Shown: positions 35,928 to 45,566, numbered from the stretch's first letter. The stretch: DNA of 64,000 nt from Desulfomicrobium apsheronum (GCF_900114115.1 NZ_FORX01000010.1:62001-126000); one strand, 5' to 3'. Notes: generated by a model not told the origin, from the sequence alone. Translations and numbers: made by a program.

Positions 35928-38603
35928 ATGTCCACTGCAAACGGCTCCGCGCCGGACAACGCGACCCCGCACGCCAATAAACAGCCCGCCAGACCGGCTC
36001 ACTTCCGTTTCCTGCGCGGGTTGCTGTTTTTTCTCACGCTGTTCTGCCTTGTCCTTGCCGTTCTCTGGAGCGCCCTGCCCCGCATCGCCCAGGAACTTTT
36101 CGTGCCCGCGCTGGCCAGAACCCTGCATGCGCCCGAACTGAGCATGGACATTCGCAGGGCAGGCTTTTCGGGTCTTGATCTGGGCGAAATATCCCTGTCC
36201 AGCGATGCGGGCCTTGCCGCCGAGGCCGTGCTCATCGACTGGAGCCTGTCCGGTCTCCTAACGGGCCGAATCGACAGGATCAGGATCCTGGGTCTGTCGA
36301 TCCGGGTTCAAAAAAATGGAGAAAATTGGAACATTCCCGGTCTTCCCCGGCTTCAGAAATCATCCGGCGCGGACTCCGGGACCATGTTCCTGCCCTGGGT
36401 GGACGAGATTTCCGTTGAAGGCCGCATCAGCCTTGAAGGACCGGGCCTTGGGCACTCGTTTCCCTTTAGCGTGAACGGGGGCCTGGATGAAAATGCCGAC
36501 ATCGTCCTGAATGCCGACACCGCGCTGGCCGGGCAGAGCGTGAGCTTGGCGCTGAAAGGGAACCTGCAGCAAAACAATTTCCGACTGACCTGCGTCCTGC
36601 CCCCGGCCTCCATCGCGGCCCTGGCCGGGATGGTCCCGAGCCTAAACGCACTGCCCCTCGCCGGAACCGTGCGGGCCGAGGGCCACGCGTCCCTGCCCCC
36701 AGACCAGAAGCCCCTTCTTGAAGCCCGGCTTGGCCTTGACTCCCTGCGAACCATGCTTGGCGGCGCGCCTCTGACCCAGGACGGCAACGCCACCCTCGAC
36801 CTTGCCTGGCAGGACGAACCGCGCCTTTCCCTCTCGGCCCTGAGCCTTGGCGCCCCCCTGCCGCTGACCCTGAGCGTCGCCGATATCCGGGCGGACCTTG
36901 AGAACATGTCCTTTGGCTGCTCCTGGAGCCTGACCGCGCAGGCCCTGCCGGGCGTCGCGTTTTCGTCTCCGCCGCGCCTGGCCGGAAGCTGCGAACTCAA
37001 CGCCTCGGACCAGGGCTGGAACATGCACGCCACGGCGGCCCTCGACGCTCTTGAAGTCCGCCCGGCCCAGACGCCGGGGCTGGTCCTTGCCCTGGACACG
37101 ACCACCCTGACCCTCGACGCCGGAAAGGACTCCGCCGGTACGCGTGTTGACGGATCCCTGGCCTTGGGCAGATTACGCGTGACCCGGGAAACCCTGGGCG
37201 CGACCCTCTCGGGCCTGAACATGACCGTAAACGCCACCGCCGCTCCAGACCTGAGCGGAACGATACGCCTCAGCGGAGCGCGCCTGGATGCAAAACAGCC
37301 CGGCATGGCCCTGACCACGACCCGCCTTGACGGACAATGCGCCTTTGTCCTGACCGAGCAGCTTACCTTAAACGGCGTCATAAACGCGAACGCACGCGCC
37401 AGCAGCGGAGACACCGCCGCACTGGTGAGCCTGCGCCTGCCCCTGGCCTGGCCCGAACCGGCGACGACGTCCGGCAGCGTAGACCTCGATCTGAAGTGGA
37501 AAGGGAAAGGGCTGGCAAAAATTTCATCACGAATCGCGCAAGATTTGCACGGGGCGAGCCTTGACGGGACCCTCTCGGTGCTGCCGGTGGCGGTTCGGGC
37601 GCCCCTGAAGGGACGCATCGACGCAACAAACATTTCCGGCTCCTGGATCGAGATGAAGGCCGCCCAAACCATCACCCTGCCCGGCAAGCTGACAAGTCTC
37701 ATCCCGGCGCTGGGCGATCTGTCGGGCAGCGCCCGCCTGGATGCCGCCGCGCGGCTGGACTTGAGCAACGGAGCGGCCATGCTCCCCGCCGATCTGAAGC
37801 TCACCGGACTGTCCCTGGCACACGCGACAAGTGAACTCACGTTAAGCGACGGGGCCGTCGAACTGGCCTTTTCCAACCTGCTGAACATGCGCTCCGAACC
37901 GGACGGGCGTATGAATTTCGAGCGCTTGCAACTGGGCACCATCATCCTTGAGCAGGGCGACATCCATTTTCAGATCGAAGCCCTGCACAGCATCCTGGTC
38001 GAGGGCTGCCGCTTTGAATGGGCCGGTGGTCGCATCGGCAGCCAGGCTTTCAGAATCAACCCGAACGTTGAGGACTACACCGTCGAGCTCTACTGTGACC
38101 GGGTCGAGATGGCCCAGGCCCTGGAACAGTTCGGAATGACCCAGGCCCAGGGCGGAGGCACCGCCAACGGCCGCATCCCGGTGCGCTGGGCGGACGGGAA
38201 CCTGACCTTCGCCAACGGCTTTCTGTATTCCACTCCGGGCGAAAAAGGAGTACTGCGCGTCAAGGGCACGGAGATCCTGACCGCCGGCATTCCCCCGGGA
38301 ACGCCCCAATACGGGCAGCTGGACCTGGCGGCGGAGGCCCTGAAGGACTTCACCTACGACTGGGCCAGAATCCGCATCAACACCCAGGAAAGGGAGCTTG
38401 TCGTCTCCCTGGAACTCGACGGCAAACCCGAAAAACCCCTGCCGTTCAGCTACAACCGCGATCTCGGCGGCTTCGCCCGGGTCGAGGCCTCTTCACCGGG
38501 GTCCGTATTCCAGGGCATCCGCCTGGACGTGAATTTCCGCCTGCCCCTGGATCAACTTTTGCAATACAGACAGCTCCTGGAACTGATGAAAAACGGAGGT
38601 TAA
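35928..38603 (+). CDS. YdbH-like intermembrane phospholipid transport (AsmA/TamB-type) protein
   Basis: A long periplasmic protein of 891 residues with one N-terminal anchor (about residues 22-45, FLRGLLFFLTLFCLVLAVLW). Repetitive beta-rich sequence follows, and the C-terminal part is typical of the YdbH family. In E. coli YdbH forms a bridge with the lipoprotein YnbE to move phospholipids to the outer membrane. The next two genes are YnbE-like and YdbL-like, so the enteric trio is preserved. The ATG at 35928 follows AAAGGAAC; the frame extends back to a TTG at 35850. Confidence 0.82.
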   Translation: MSTANGSAPDNATPHANKQPARPAHFRFLRGLLFFLTLFCLVLAVLWSALPRIAQELFVPALARTLHAPELSMDIRRAGFSGLDLGEISLSSDAGLAAEAVLIDWSLSGLLTGRIDRIRILGLSIRVQKNGENWNIPGLPRLQKSSGADSGTMFLPWVDEISVEGRISLEGPGLGHSFPFSVNGGLDENADIVLNADTALAGQSVSLALKGNLQQNNFRLTCVLPPASIAALAGMVPSLNALPLAGTVRAEGHASLPPDQKPLLEARLGLDSLRTMLGGAPLTQDGNATLDLAWQDEPRLSLSALSLGAPLPLTLSVADIRADLENMSFGCSWSLTAQALPGVAFSSPPRLAGSCELNASDQGWNMHATAALDALEVRPAQTPGLVLALDTTTLTLDAGKDSAGTRVDGSLALGRLRVTRETLGATLSGLNMTVNATAAPDLSGTIRLSGARLDAKQPGMALTTTRLDGQCAFVLTEQLTLNGVINANARASSGDTAALVSLRLPLAWPEPATTSGSVDLDLKWKGKGLAKISSRIAQDLHGASLDGTLSVLPVAVRAPLKGRIDATNISGSWIEMKAAQTITLPGKLTSLIPALGDLSGSARLDAAARLDLSNGAAMLPADLKLTGLSLAHATSELTLSDGAVELAFSNLLNMRSEPDGRMNFERLQLGTIILEQGDIHFQIEALHSILVEGCRFEWAGGRIGSQAFRINPNVEDYTVELYCDRVEMAQALEQFGMTQAQGGGTANGRIPVRWADGNLTFANGFLYSTPGEKGVLRVKGTEILTAGIPPGTPQYGQLDLAAEALKDFTYDWARIRINTQERELVVSLELDGKPEKPLPFSYNRDLGGFARVEASSPGSVFQGIRLDVNFRLPLDQLLQYRQLLELMKNGG

Positions 38604-38604
38604 C

Positions 38605-38805
38605 GTGCGAATTCCCTTGATGGCCCTGGCCGCGATGCTGCTCTTGCAAAGCGCCTGCAGCACCCGCCACGAGGTGCAGATGGCGCCGGTGGAGGTCAAA
38701 CCCATCCACATCACCATCGATGTCAACGTGCGGGTCCAAAAGGACCTGGAAGACTTTTTCAGCGACATCGACAAGGCCGACCAAAAACTGAACCCAAGCA
38801 ACTGA
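38605..38805 (+). CDS. YnbE-like small lipoprotein
   Basis: The 66-residue protein has a lipobox LLLQSAC (Cys at about residue 19), followed by EVKPIHITIDVNVRVQKDLEDFF, which matches YnbE. The start is GTG at 38605 behind CGGAGGTTAAC, only 1 bp after the YdbH-like stop. It would be the outer-membrane partner of the bridge. Confidence 0.85.
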   Translation: MRIPLMALAAMLLLQSACSTRHEVQMAPVEVKPIHITIDVNVRVQKDLEDFFSDIDKADQKLNPSN

Positions 38806-38818
38806 ACTGGAGTCCCAT

Positions 38819-39190
38819 ATGCGCAAAATGAAGCACCTCATACCGATCCTTCTGGCCCTTTTATGCGTCATGTTCTGCGTTCAGGCCGGCTTCGCCCAGG
38901 GCATCAAGGACAGGATGCTCGCCCGCCTGCCTGTCATCAACGAACTCAAAGCCCAGGGCCTCGTGGGTGAAAACAACCAGGGATTTCTGGAGTTCCGCTC
39001 CGGAAACAAGCCAAGCGCCGACGTGATCAACGCCGAAAACGCCGATCGCCGGGAAGTCTACAAGGCCATCGCCGCCCGTCAGAACGCTTCTCCCGCCCTG
39101 GTAGGGCAGACCCGCGCCGCGCAAATCGCCGAGAAGGAAGCCCCGGGAACATGGATCCAGAGCCCCGATGGGGCGTGGAAAAAGAAATGA
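38819..39190 (+). CDS. YdbL-like DUF1318 periplasmic protein
   Basis: The 123-residue protein has a signal peptide ending near GFAQ and a DUF1318 domain. It shows IKDRMLARLPVINELKAQGLVGENNQGFLEFR, VINAENADRREVYKAIA, and a C-terminal GTWIQSPDG. YdbL is thought to help the YdbH-YnbE system. It follows YnbE by 13 bp. The third gene of the operon. Confidence 0.88.
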   Translation: MRKMKHLIPILLALLCVMFCVQAGFAQGIKDRMLARLPVINELKAQGLVGENNQGFLEFRSGNKPSADVINAENADRREVYKAIAARQNASPALVGQTRAAQIAEKEAPGTWIQSPDGAWKKK

Positions 39191-39230
39191 ACCGGCGATA
39201 AGAGTGCGCTGAAAATGAACCGGTGTGGAG

Positions 39231-39363
39231 AGGCACGGAAGGAAACGGACTGACACGGACTGGCACGGACTGGCACGGACGAACACGGACAAACACAGGG
39301 TAATACAGGCGCGGCCATTATTTCTTGTCCGTGCCTGTCCGTGTTTGTCCGTGTCAGTCCGTG
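39231..39363. repeat. Decameric tandem repeats arranged as a large inverted repeat
   Basis: The left arm, 39231-39300, holds about seven 10-bp units of the form nnnCACGGAC (for example TGGCACGGAC twice). The right arm, 39324-39363, holds four units of the form nnnGTCCGTG (CTTGTCCGTG, CCTGTCCGTG, TTTGTCCGTG, TCAGTCCGTG). The arms are complementary and could fold into a long stem. The unit decays into nnTTCTGTG copies to about 39390. Confidence 0.8.
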
Positions 39364-39508
39364 TTCTTCTGTCTTCTGTGTTCTTCGGTGCCACCCCTTT
39401 ATAATCCACCCGCCCCTTCCACCCCCGCCTTGACGGCGCCGCCTCCGGCCCGGTAAAGCCTCCATCCGGCCCGAAAGACATCACCCGCTTGCCGCACAAG
39501 GAATCCCC

Positions 39509-40384
39509 ATGAACTCCAGAATCATACGCGCCAATCTCTTCCTTTTGCTGACCGCCCTGATCTGGGGTGCGGCCTTCGTGGCGCAGCGCATGGGCATGGA
39601 CCACATGGGCCCCCTGACCTTCAACGGCATCCGCTTCGCGCTGGGCGCCCTGGCCCTCTTGCCCCTCATCGCGAACATGGACAGAAAACGCACCACCGTC
39701 GCCGCGCCAATGTCCGCCCTGATCCGGGGCGGCCTGCTCATGGGCGGAGCCCTGTTTCTGGGCGCATGGCTGCAACAGTTCGGACTCTGCTACACCACGG
39801 CGGGCAAGGCCGGCTTCATCACCGGCCTGTACGTGGTCTTCGTGCCGCTGATCGGCATCTTCCTCGGACACCGCTACGGCATCGGGACCTGGGCCGGAGC
39901 GGGCCTGGCCATCGCCGGCATGTACATGCTGAGCGTGACCGAGAGCATGACCATGGACAAGGGGGACGCGCTGGTCCTCATGTCGGCATTTTTCTGGGGC
40001 GTGCATGTGCTCCTCATCGGCAAGCTGACCGGCGGGCTCGCGGCTGTGGACGCCGTCAAACTGGCCGCCGTCCAGTTCGCCTTCTGCAGCCTGATCAGCC
40101 TGGCCGGAGCCGCGATCTTTGAAGAGATCAGCCTGGCCGGTCTTTGGGCCGGCATCATCCCCATCCTCTATGGCGGACTCATGAGCGTCGGCGTGGCCTA
40201 CACCCTGCAGGTCGTGGCCCAGCGCGACGCCCGCCCAGCCCCGGCGGCCATCATCCTGAGCCTTGAGGCGGTCTTTGCCGCTGTGGCCGGATGGATGCTG
40301 CTGGGCGAAATCCTCACCACCCAGGCCCTCATCGGCTGCGCGCTGATGCTCGGCGGCATGATCTGGTCCCAGGCCAGGCCATGA
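39509..40384 (+). CDS. DMT-superfamily (EamA) transporter
   Basis: A 291-residue membrane protein with ten predicted helices in two EamA repeats. The first begins NLFLLLTALIWGAAFVAQR, the second begins KGDALVLMSAFFWGVHVLLIG, and it ends with AAIILSLEAVFAAVAGWMLLGE. Such proteins usually export amino acids or other metabolites; no substrate can be named. The start follows AAGGAATCCCC. It is monocistronic after the repeat region. Confidence 0.9.
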   Translation: MNSRIIRANLFLLLTALIWGAAFVAQRMGMDHMGPLTFNGIRFALGALALLPLIANMDRKRTTVAAPMSALIRGGLLMGGALFLGAWLQQFGLCYTTAGKAGFITGLYVVFVPLIGIFLGHRYGIGTWAGAGLAIAGMYMLSVTESMTMDKGDALVLMSAFFWGVHVLLIGKLTGGLAAVDAVKLAAVQFAFCSLISLAGAAIFEEISLAGLWAGIIPILYGGLMSVGVAYTLQVVAQRDARPAPAAIILSLEAVFAAVAGWMLLGEILTTQALIGCALMLGGMIWSQARP

Positions 40385-40675
40385 CGGCAGTGAAAGCAAA
40401 AAAACGGCTGTCGAACCGCCAAGGCATTCCACCAAGCTCAAATTCCGCTAAAAGGCTTCCATAAAACATCACGCCGGCAGCATCCCTCTCCCGGCTCAGT
40501 CCTCTTTCCCGGACGACTTTGGTTGTATTGGCCGGAAAAAGCTGTCATGTTCTTCTTCAGCACCAATCCTTGATCCCAGATTCAACGCCTCCGTCATACA
40601 CATTCCGTCACGCGGGTGCCGCAACAACAGACCAGCTCTGCCTGATCACAGCGCCGCCCCGGAGCAAAAATCCAT
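40385..40675. other. Intergenic region
   Basis: About 290 bp with the promoter region of the hybrid kinase. No gene, repeat or terminator is seen. Confidence 0.4.
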
Positions 40676-43084
40676 ATGATGAAGCCCCTCCCCGACGACG
40701 ATCTGGAAAAACGACTCGCCGCAACTCAGGCCGCCCTGGAAGAGAGCGAGGCCAGATACAAAAACCGTTTCGAGCATTCGCCGGTCGGAGTGTATCGAAG
40801 CTCCCTTTCGGGAAGGTTCCTGGAGCTCAACCCCGCCATGGCGGAAATGATGGGATATGACACGGCGCAGGAAGCTCTTTCCGATATGACCGACCTCGCC
40901 CGTCAGCTTTACGTCGAGCCCAATCGCCGCCGGGAATTCATAGAACTGCTGCAAACTGAAGGGGTGGTCAGACATTTCGAGTTTCAGGGCAGGAAGAAAA
41001 ACGGCGAGATCATCTGGATTCACGAAAACGCAAGCCTTGGAAGCTTCGACGGCACCGAAAAGCAGATCATCGACGGTTTTGCCCAGGATGTCACGGCTCG
41101 CAAACTGGCCGAGGAGTCCTTGCGGAAAAACGAGTCCCTGCTGCGCTCCATAACCGCCAATGTTCCCGGCGCGCTCTACCAGTTCACCCGCAGGGCGCCC
41201 CTGACATACGAAATTCCCTTCGTGAGCCAGGGGGCGGGTCAGTTGCTCGAATGGCCGGACGAATCCCTGCGCAACACCTCCGTTCTTTTTCAGAACGTCT
41301 TCCCGGAAGACCAGAGCAGGCTCTTTGCCACCATCGAGCAATCGGCCCTGTCCATGAGCCCCTGGAAGGAAGATTTTCGCATCTCCACGCGCTCCGGGGC
41401 GACCAAATGGATCCGGGCCGCATCAAACCCCCAGGCCATGCCGGACGGGAGCATCACCTGGTTCGGCTTCATGCTCGACATCACCGAACAAAAACGGATC
41501 GAGGAAGCCCTGCGCAAAAGCCAGGAGCACCTGCAGGCCATTTTCAGGGTCGCTCCCACGGGTATCGGCGTGGTCAGGAACCGGATTCTGATCCGCGTCA
41601 ACCAGCGCGTCTGCGAAATGACCGGACACACAGAAGAGGAACTGCTGAGCCGGAGCGCGCGCATGCTCTATCCCACACAGGAAGACTTCGAGTTCGTCGG
41701 GCGCGAAAAATACAGGCAGATCAAGGCAAAAGGAACGGGCGAAGTCGAAACGCGCTGGATCAGAAAGGATGGGACCATCATTGACGTGCTCATGGCCTCC
41801 ACGCCTCTTGATCCGGAGGATCTTGGCGTCGGCGTGACCTTCACCGCGACGGACATCACGGAGCGCAACTCCACTCAGGCCGAGCTGCGCATGGCCGGCA
41901 AAAGCATGCTTGAAGCCGCGGCCAAAGCCACGGAACTGGCCGCCCAGAGCCAGGCCGCGAACAGGGCCAAAAGCGAATTTCTGGCCAACATGAGCCATGA
42001 AATCCGCACGCCCTTGAACGGCGTGCTGGGCATGCTGCAACTCATGGAAACGACGGTCCTCGACGACGAGCAGCGCGAGTTCATATCCACAGCCATCAAG
42101 TCATCGACCCGCCTGACCCGTCTGCTCTCCGACATCCTGGACATCTCGCGCATCGAATCCGGCAAGCTGGTCATCTACGAAACGCAGTTCCAGATCGCAG
42201 CCCTCAAGGAGTCCGTGTTCGAACTCTTTGCCCCCATTGCCGGACAGAAGAACCTGAAACTCGATTTCCTGATGGATAGAAACGTGCCGGCCCTGCTCGT
42301 CGGAGACGAAATGCGCCTGCGCCAGATCCTCTTCAATCTGGTGGGCAACGCCATCAAATTCACGGACCATGGGCACATCACCACCGAAATATCCATGCTG
42401 CCCTGTTCCTCCGCGCATACGTGTCACCTGTTCCTGTGCGTCTCGGACACAGGGGCGGGCATTCCCGAGGAACGTCTCAAGGACATCTTTGAACCCTTTG
42501 TGCAGGTCGACGGTTCCTACGTACGCGATCATCAGGGCGCAGGACTTGGCCTGTCCATAGTGCGCCGCCTGACCCAGATGATGGGGGGCAGCCTGTCCGT
42601 CGATTCGGCCCCCGGTCAAGGAACGGCCATCTGCCTCGCCCTGCCCCTGCGCATCCCCGTCGTCCCGGACGAACCGGCACAGGACAGTTCCCCGGACAGG
42701 CATTCCCCGCGCGGACTCCGGATTCTCATGGCCGAGGACGACGAGGTCAACCTCTGGGCAGGCCGCAGGATGCTGGAAAAACTCGGGCACACCGTGACGG
42801 CCGTCATGAACGGACGGGAAGCCCTGAGAATTCTGGACGACCAGGAGTTCGACCTGATCTTCATGGACATCCAGATGCCCATCCTGGACGGAGTCGAAAC
42901 GACCCGCGCCATTCGCAAGCGGGGTGGGGCGCAGGCCAAGGTTCCAATCATCGCCATGACCGCCTACGCCATGACCGGAGACCGCGAAATCTTCCTGCAG
43001 GCAGGCATGAACGACTATCTGGCCAAGCCGGTTCAGCTGGAAACCCTCGAACTGGCCATTCAAAGGACAATGAACGCGAAATAG
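40676..43084 (+). CDS. Soluble PAS hybrid sensor histidine kinase with receiver
   Basis: An 802-residue protein without a membrane segment. Three PAS domains (about 20-395) are followed by HisKA with His441 in MSHEIRTPLNG. The ATPase domain has VGNAIKFTDHG, DTGAGIPEERL and GAGLGLSIVRRL. A C-terminal receiver has acidic EDDE and phospho-acceptor Asp731 in FMDIQMPILDG. It would sense cytoplasmic or redox signals through PAS and relay phosphate to an unknown partner; no response-regulator gene is adjacent. The start follows GGAGCAAAAATCC, and a second ATG is directly next. Confidence 0.93.
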   Translation: MMKPLPDDDLEKRLAATQAALEESEARYKNRFEHSPVGVYRSSLSGRFLELNPAMAEMMGYDTAQEALSDMTDLARQLYVEPNRRREFIELLQTEGVVRHFEFQGRKKNGEIIWIHENASLGSFDGTEKQIIDGFAQDVTARKLAEESLRKNESLLRSITANVPGALYQFTRRAPLTYEIPFVSQGAGQLLEWPDESLRNTSVLFQNVFPEDQSRLFATIEQSALSMSPWKEDFRISTRSGATKWIRAASNPQAMPDGSITWFGFMLDITEQKRIEEALRKSQEHLQAIFRVAPTGIGVVRNRILIRVNQRVCEMTGHTEEELLSRSARMLYPTQEDFEFVGREKYRQIKAKGTGEVETRWIRKDGTIIDVLMASTPLDPEDLGVGVTFTATDITERNSTQAELRMAGKSMLEAAAKATELAAQSQAANRAKSEFLANMSHEIRTPLNGVLGMLQLMETTVLDDEQREFISTAIKSSTRLTRLLSDILDISRIESGKLVIYETQFQIAALKESVFELFAPIAGQKNLKLDFLMDRNVPALLVGDEMRLRQILFNLVGNAIKFTDHGHITTEISMLPCSSAHTCHLFLCVSDTGAGIPEERLKDIFEPFVQVDGSYVRDHQGAGLGLSIVRRLTQMMGGSLSVDSAPGQGTAICLALPLRIPVVPDEPAQDSSPDRHSPRGLRILMAEDDEVNLWAGRRMLEKLGHTVTAVMNGREALRILDDQEFDLIFMDIQMPILDGVETTRAIRKRGGAQAKVPIIAMTAYAMTGDREIFLQAGMNDYLAKPVQLETLELAIQRTMNAK

Positions 43085-43114
43085 CGTCGCTTTGATTCTG
43101 TTGCAGGCCAAAAC

Positions 43115-43157
43115 GCAAGCGGGCCGAAACTTCCGACGGAGGTTTCGGCCCGCTTGC
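43115..43157. terminator. Bidirectional terminator between convergent genes
   Basis: A 16-bp GC-rich stem (GCAAGCGGGCCGAAAC with GTTTCGGCCCGCTTGC). A weak T-stretch follows on each side. It separates the hybrid kinase gene and the redox operon. Confidence 0.75.
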
Positions 43158-43216
43158 ATCCAAAAACCGTTTTTATCATCATCCCGTTGGCCGCGTGCCC
43201 GTCCGGCGGGACGCGT

Positions 43217-44536
43217 CTACACCGCGATCTCCGGATGAAAGACATTGACCTCCCTGAGGTCATCGCCCAGATAGGCGCGCTCGTTGGGCCCGAGAATGCC
43301 AAGAGAGAGGCAGATCAGGGTCCACAGGTGCACCACTCCGTAATGTCCTTCGTAGTGTTCGCTCAGTTCATGAATCTGGGCATGGCAGTTGTGACAGGCG
43401 GCGATGCAGTAATCGGCTTTGGTGGCCTTTATCTGTTCGTCCTTGGTCAGTCCGTAGGCCAGGCGCTGATCCTTGAACCCCGATTGCAGGAACCCTCCGC
43501 CGCCGCCGCAACAGTAGTTGTTGGAACGGTTCGGGTACATGTCGATGAAGTTTTCCTCGCCGACAACTGATTTCACGACAAAACGCAGGTCATCGGCGAT
43601 GGCGTCTCCGTAACTCTTTCGGACGATCTGACACGGGTCCTGCACCGTGAATTTTATCTTGAGATCCTTGTTCCAGTCGGAATTGACCTTGAGTTTGCCT
43701 TCACGAATCCATTTTGCATAATATTCATAGATGTTTTTTACTTCGAAACGATGCTCGATACCAAATTTTTCCAGTCCGGCCCGGACTGAGTATGTTACGT
43801 GGCCTCACTCGGTATTGAGAAAGACCTTGCACCCCAGCTCGCTGGCCTTGTCCGCCGATTGACGCGTCAAACGCTCCCAGCTCTGGTTGTCCGCCAGAAA
43901 CATGCAGTAGTTCTCCCCGGCCCAGCCCCTTGACCCGTAGGTCCAGTCCGCCCCGACCAGATGCAGTATCTTCCACAGGGGGAGCAGTTCGTCGGGCTCG
44001 GTCACGGGCTCGCGCGAGTTCTGGTTGAGGAAGAATTCCGCGCCCTCCTTGTCGACGGGAGCTTCCATGTCCTCGAATTCGGGCTGCGCCTCCCGGCATT
44101 CCGTCAGGATGTCATCGACCACGAAGGCGAAATCATCCGGTGCGGTGCCCATGGCGCTTCCGCTCTCGTTCTTGAGCGCCATGTCGCAGGAACCCATGAT
44201 GCCCTTGGGGCGCGTCTCCCTCGGCCAGGCGGCCCTTACCTCGTAGACCAGACGGGGAATGTCGATCTTCATGGGACAGGCGTAAATGCAGCGCTGACAC
44301 ATGGTGCACATCCAGACCCAGGGCGTGGACAGGATTTCCTCGTCCATGCCCAGCGCCGCCATGCGCAGGAACTTGCGGGGGTCCATGTTTTCCATGCCGG
44401 TAGCCGGACATCCGGATGAACATGCCCCGCAGGTCAGACACATGTTCAGGTTCCCCCCCTCGGGCAGAATTTCCCTGACTGTTTCCATGAAGGTGCTTTT
44501 CCCGCGACCAAGCTCGATTATCTTTCCGTTCAACAT
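43217..44536 (-). CDS. DsrK/TmcB-like iron-sulfur CCG-domain protein with in-frame TGA (probable selenoprotein)
   Basis: Read through one TGA at 43805-43807, this is a 439-residue protein. Two [4Fe-4S] motifs, CLTCGACSSGCP and CTMCQRCIYACP, are followed by two CCG-type halves; the second is intact with NNYCCGGGG and AACHNCHAQ. The TGA is codon 244 in FLNTE-U-GHVTYS. Relatives such as DsrK have Cys there (ECGHA), a likely ligand or catalytic residue for the special cluster. No other stop occurs in 43646-43804, so the two parts are one gene. A SECIS-like hairpin follows the TGA. It is the last gene of the redox operon and would take or give electrons with a disulfide, quinone or cytochrome partner. 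A nonsense mutation is the alternative reading. Confidence 0.85.
43772..43788 (-). promoter_or_regulatory. Bacterial SECIS-like hairpin
   Basis: On the minus-strand mRNA, CAGUCC and GGACUG form a 6-bp stem around loop GGGCC. The loop starts 22 nt after the UGA. A short stem, small loop and G in the first loop positions fit bacterial SECIS rules. Confidence 0.65.
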
Positions 44537-44630
44537 CCCGGTACCCCCCGAAATGAATGGTTACCCAAGCGGCCTGGGCGGACGCGGAGATGACAGGACA
44601 GACCCGGCCACCCCCGCGCCCGCAAGAGAA

Positions 44631-45545
44631 CTAGACGGTGACCGCGACATCAACCACCTGGCCCGTCTGGTCGTACATCAGCCCGCAGCGCAGGTCGAAG
44701 TGGCGGTTGACGCTCATGGTCGGACAAGGCGCATTGACCGAGACCTGTACCACGGTGGAGCCGAGAAAGGCCTCTTCCGGGTCGTCGGCCCTGGAATGGT
44801 GGGCCATGATGATCAGATCCGCGCCGATCTGCGTGGCCATGTTCAGGATCTCCATGGCCGGTCGTCCGAAGCGCCCGGCATAGACGCAATCGTCGATGCC
44901 CTGGAGCCGGTCGCCGTATTCCGCGCCGAGCCTGGCTTCGATCTCCGCGCGGCCTTGCGGCGAATCCGTCGAGGTCTCGCTGACGTTCATGAGCGTGAGC
45001 CGGGCCTTGTACTGCCTGACCATCTGGCCGCCGTAGCTGACCGCGCACTCGGACTGCTCGGAGAAGTCCGTGGCCACGAGGATGTTGGAAAACGCCGGAT
45101 CCTTGCACTCCACGGCTCGGTGCACGATCATGACCGGGCAACGCGCCTTCTGGCTGACCCGCTCCAGGGTGCTACCGGCCATACCCCACATCTGGGCCCG
45201 CTTTTCCTCGTATTCCTTGGTATGCGGCCCCATGACCACCAGATCGGTGTCCTTCTTGCGCGCCAAGCGCAGCAGCTCGTTGTGCGGAATGCCGGCCACG
45301 ACCTGCACCGTGACGTTCGGCAGTTCGGCCAGCAGGGAGGCGTACATTTCCCGAATGCGCCCCTCCAACCGGGCCGTCTCGCCCGAGGCCTCCAGAGTTT
45401 CGATGGAACCCCAGCCCTGCTCCATGCCGGCCACATGAACCAGATAAAGATTGGACTCGAACTTCTTGGCAAAACCCACCGCGGATTCAACCGCGCATGC
45501 ATCCACGCCGCTGGGCGTCACGCCTACGATGATGTCCTTGAACAT
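44631..45545 (-). CDS. Tandem universal stress protein
   Basis: A 304-residue protein made of two UspA domains (about 1-145 and 155-300). The first has LARKKDTDLVVMGPHTKE, and the second has ILVATDFSEQSECAVSYGG and GADLIIMAHHSRADD. The usual ATP-binding G-x2-G-x9-G(S/T) site looks incomplete in both. Its place between hdrB and the selenoprotein gene suggests a role tied to this redox operon, which is unusual. A ribosome binding site AAAGGGGGTAGTT precedes the ATG. Confidence 0.88.
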   Translation of the reverse strand: MFKDIIVGVTPSGVDACAVESAVGFAKKFESNLYLVHVAGMEQGWGSIETLEASGETARLEGRIREMYASLLAELPNVTVQVVAGIPHNELLRLARKKDTDLVVMGPHTKEYEEKRAQMWGMAGSTLERVSQKARCPVMIVHRAVECKDPAFSNILVATDFSEQSECAVSYGGQMVRQYKARLTLMNVSETSTDSPQGRAEIEARLGAEYGDRLQGIDDCVYAGRFGRPAMEILNMATQIGADLIIMAHHSRADDPEEAFLGSTVVQVSVNAPCPTMSVNRHFDLRCGLMYDQTGQVVDVAVTV

Positions 45546-45566
45546 AACTACCCCCTTTGTTTTTAA

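Noticed and set aside
43217-43645. A separate 142-residue CCG protein and a separate 243-residue ferredoxin-like protein
   Set aside because: They are in the same frame with no stop between them other than one TGA at a conserved Cys site; one recoded gene explains both better.
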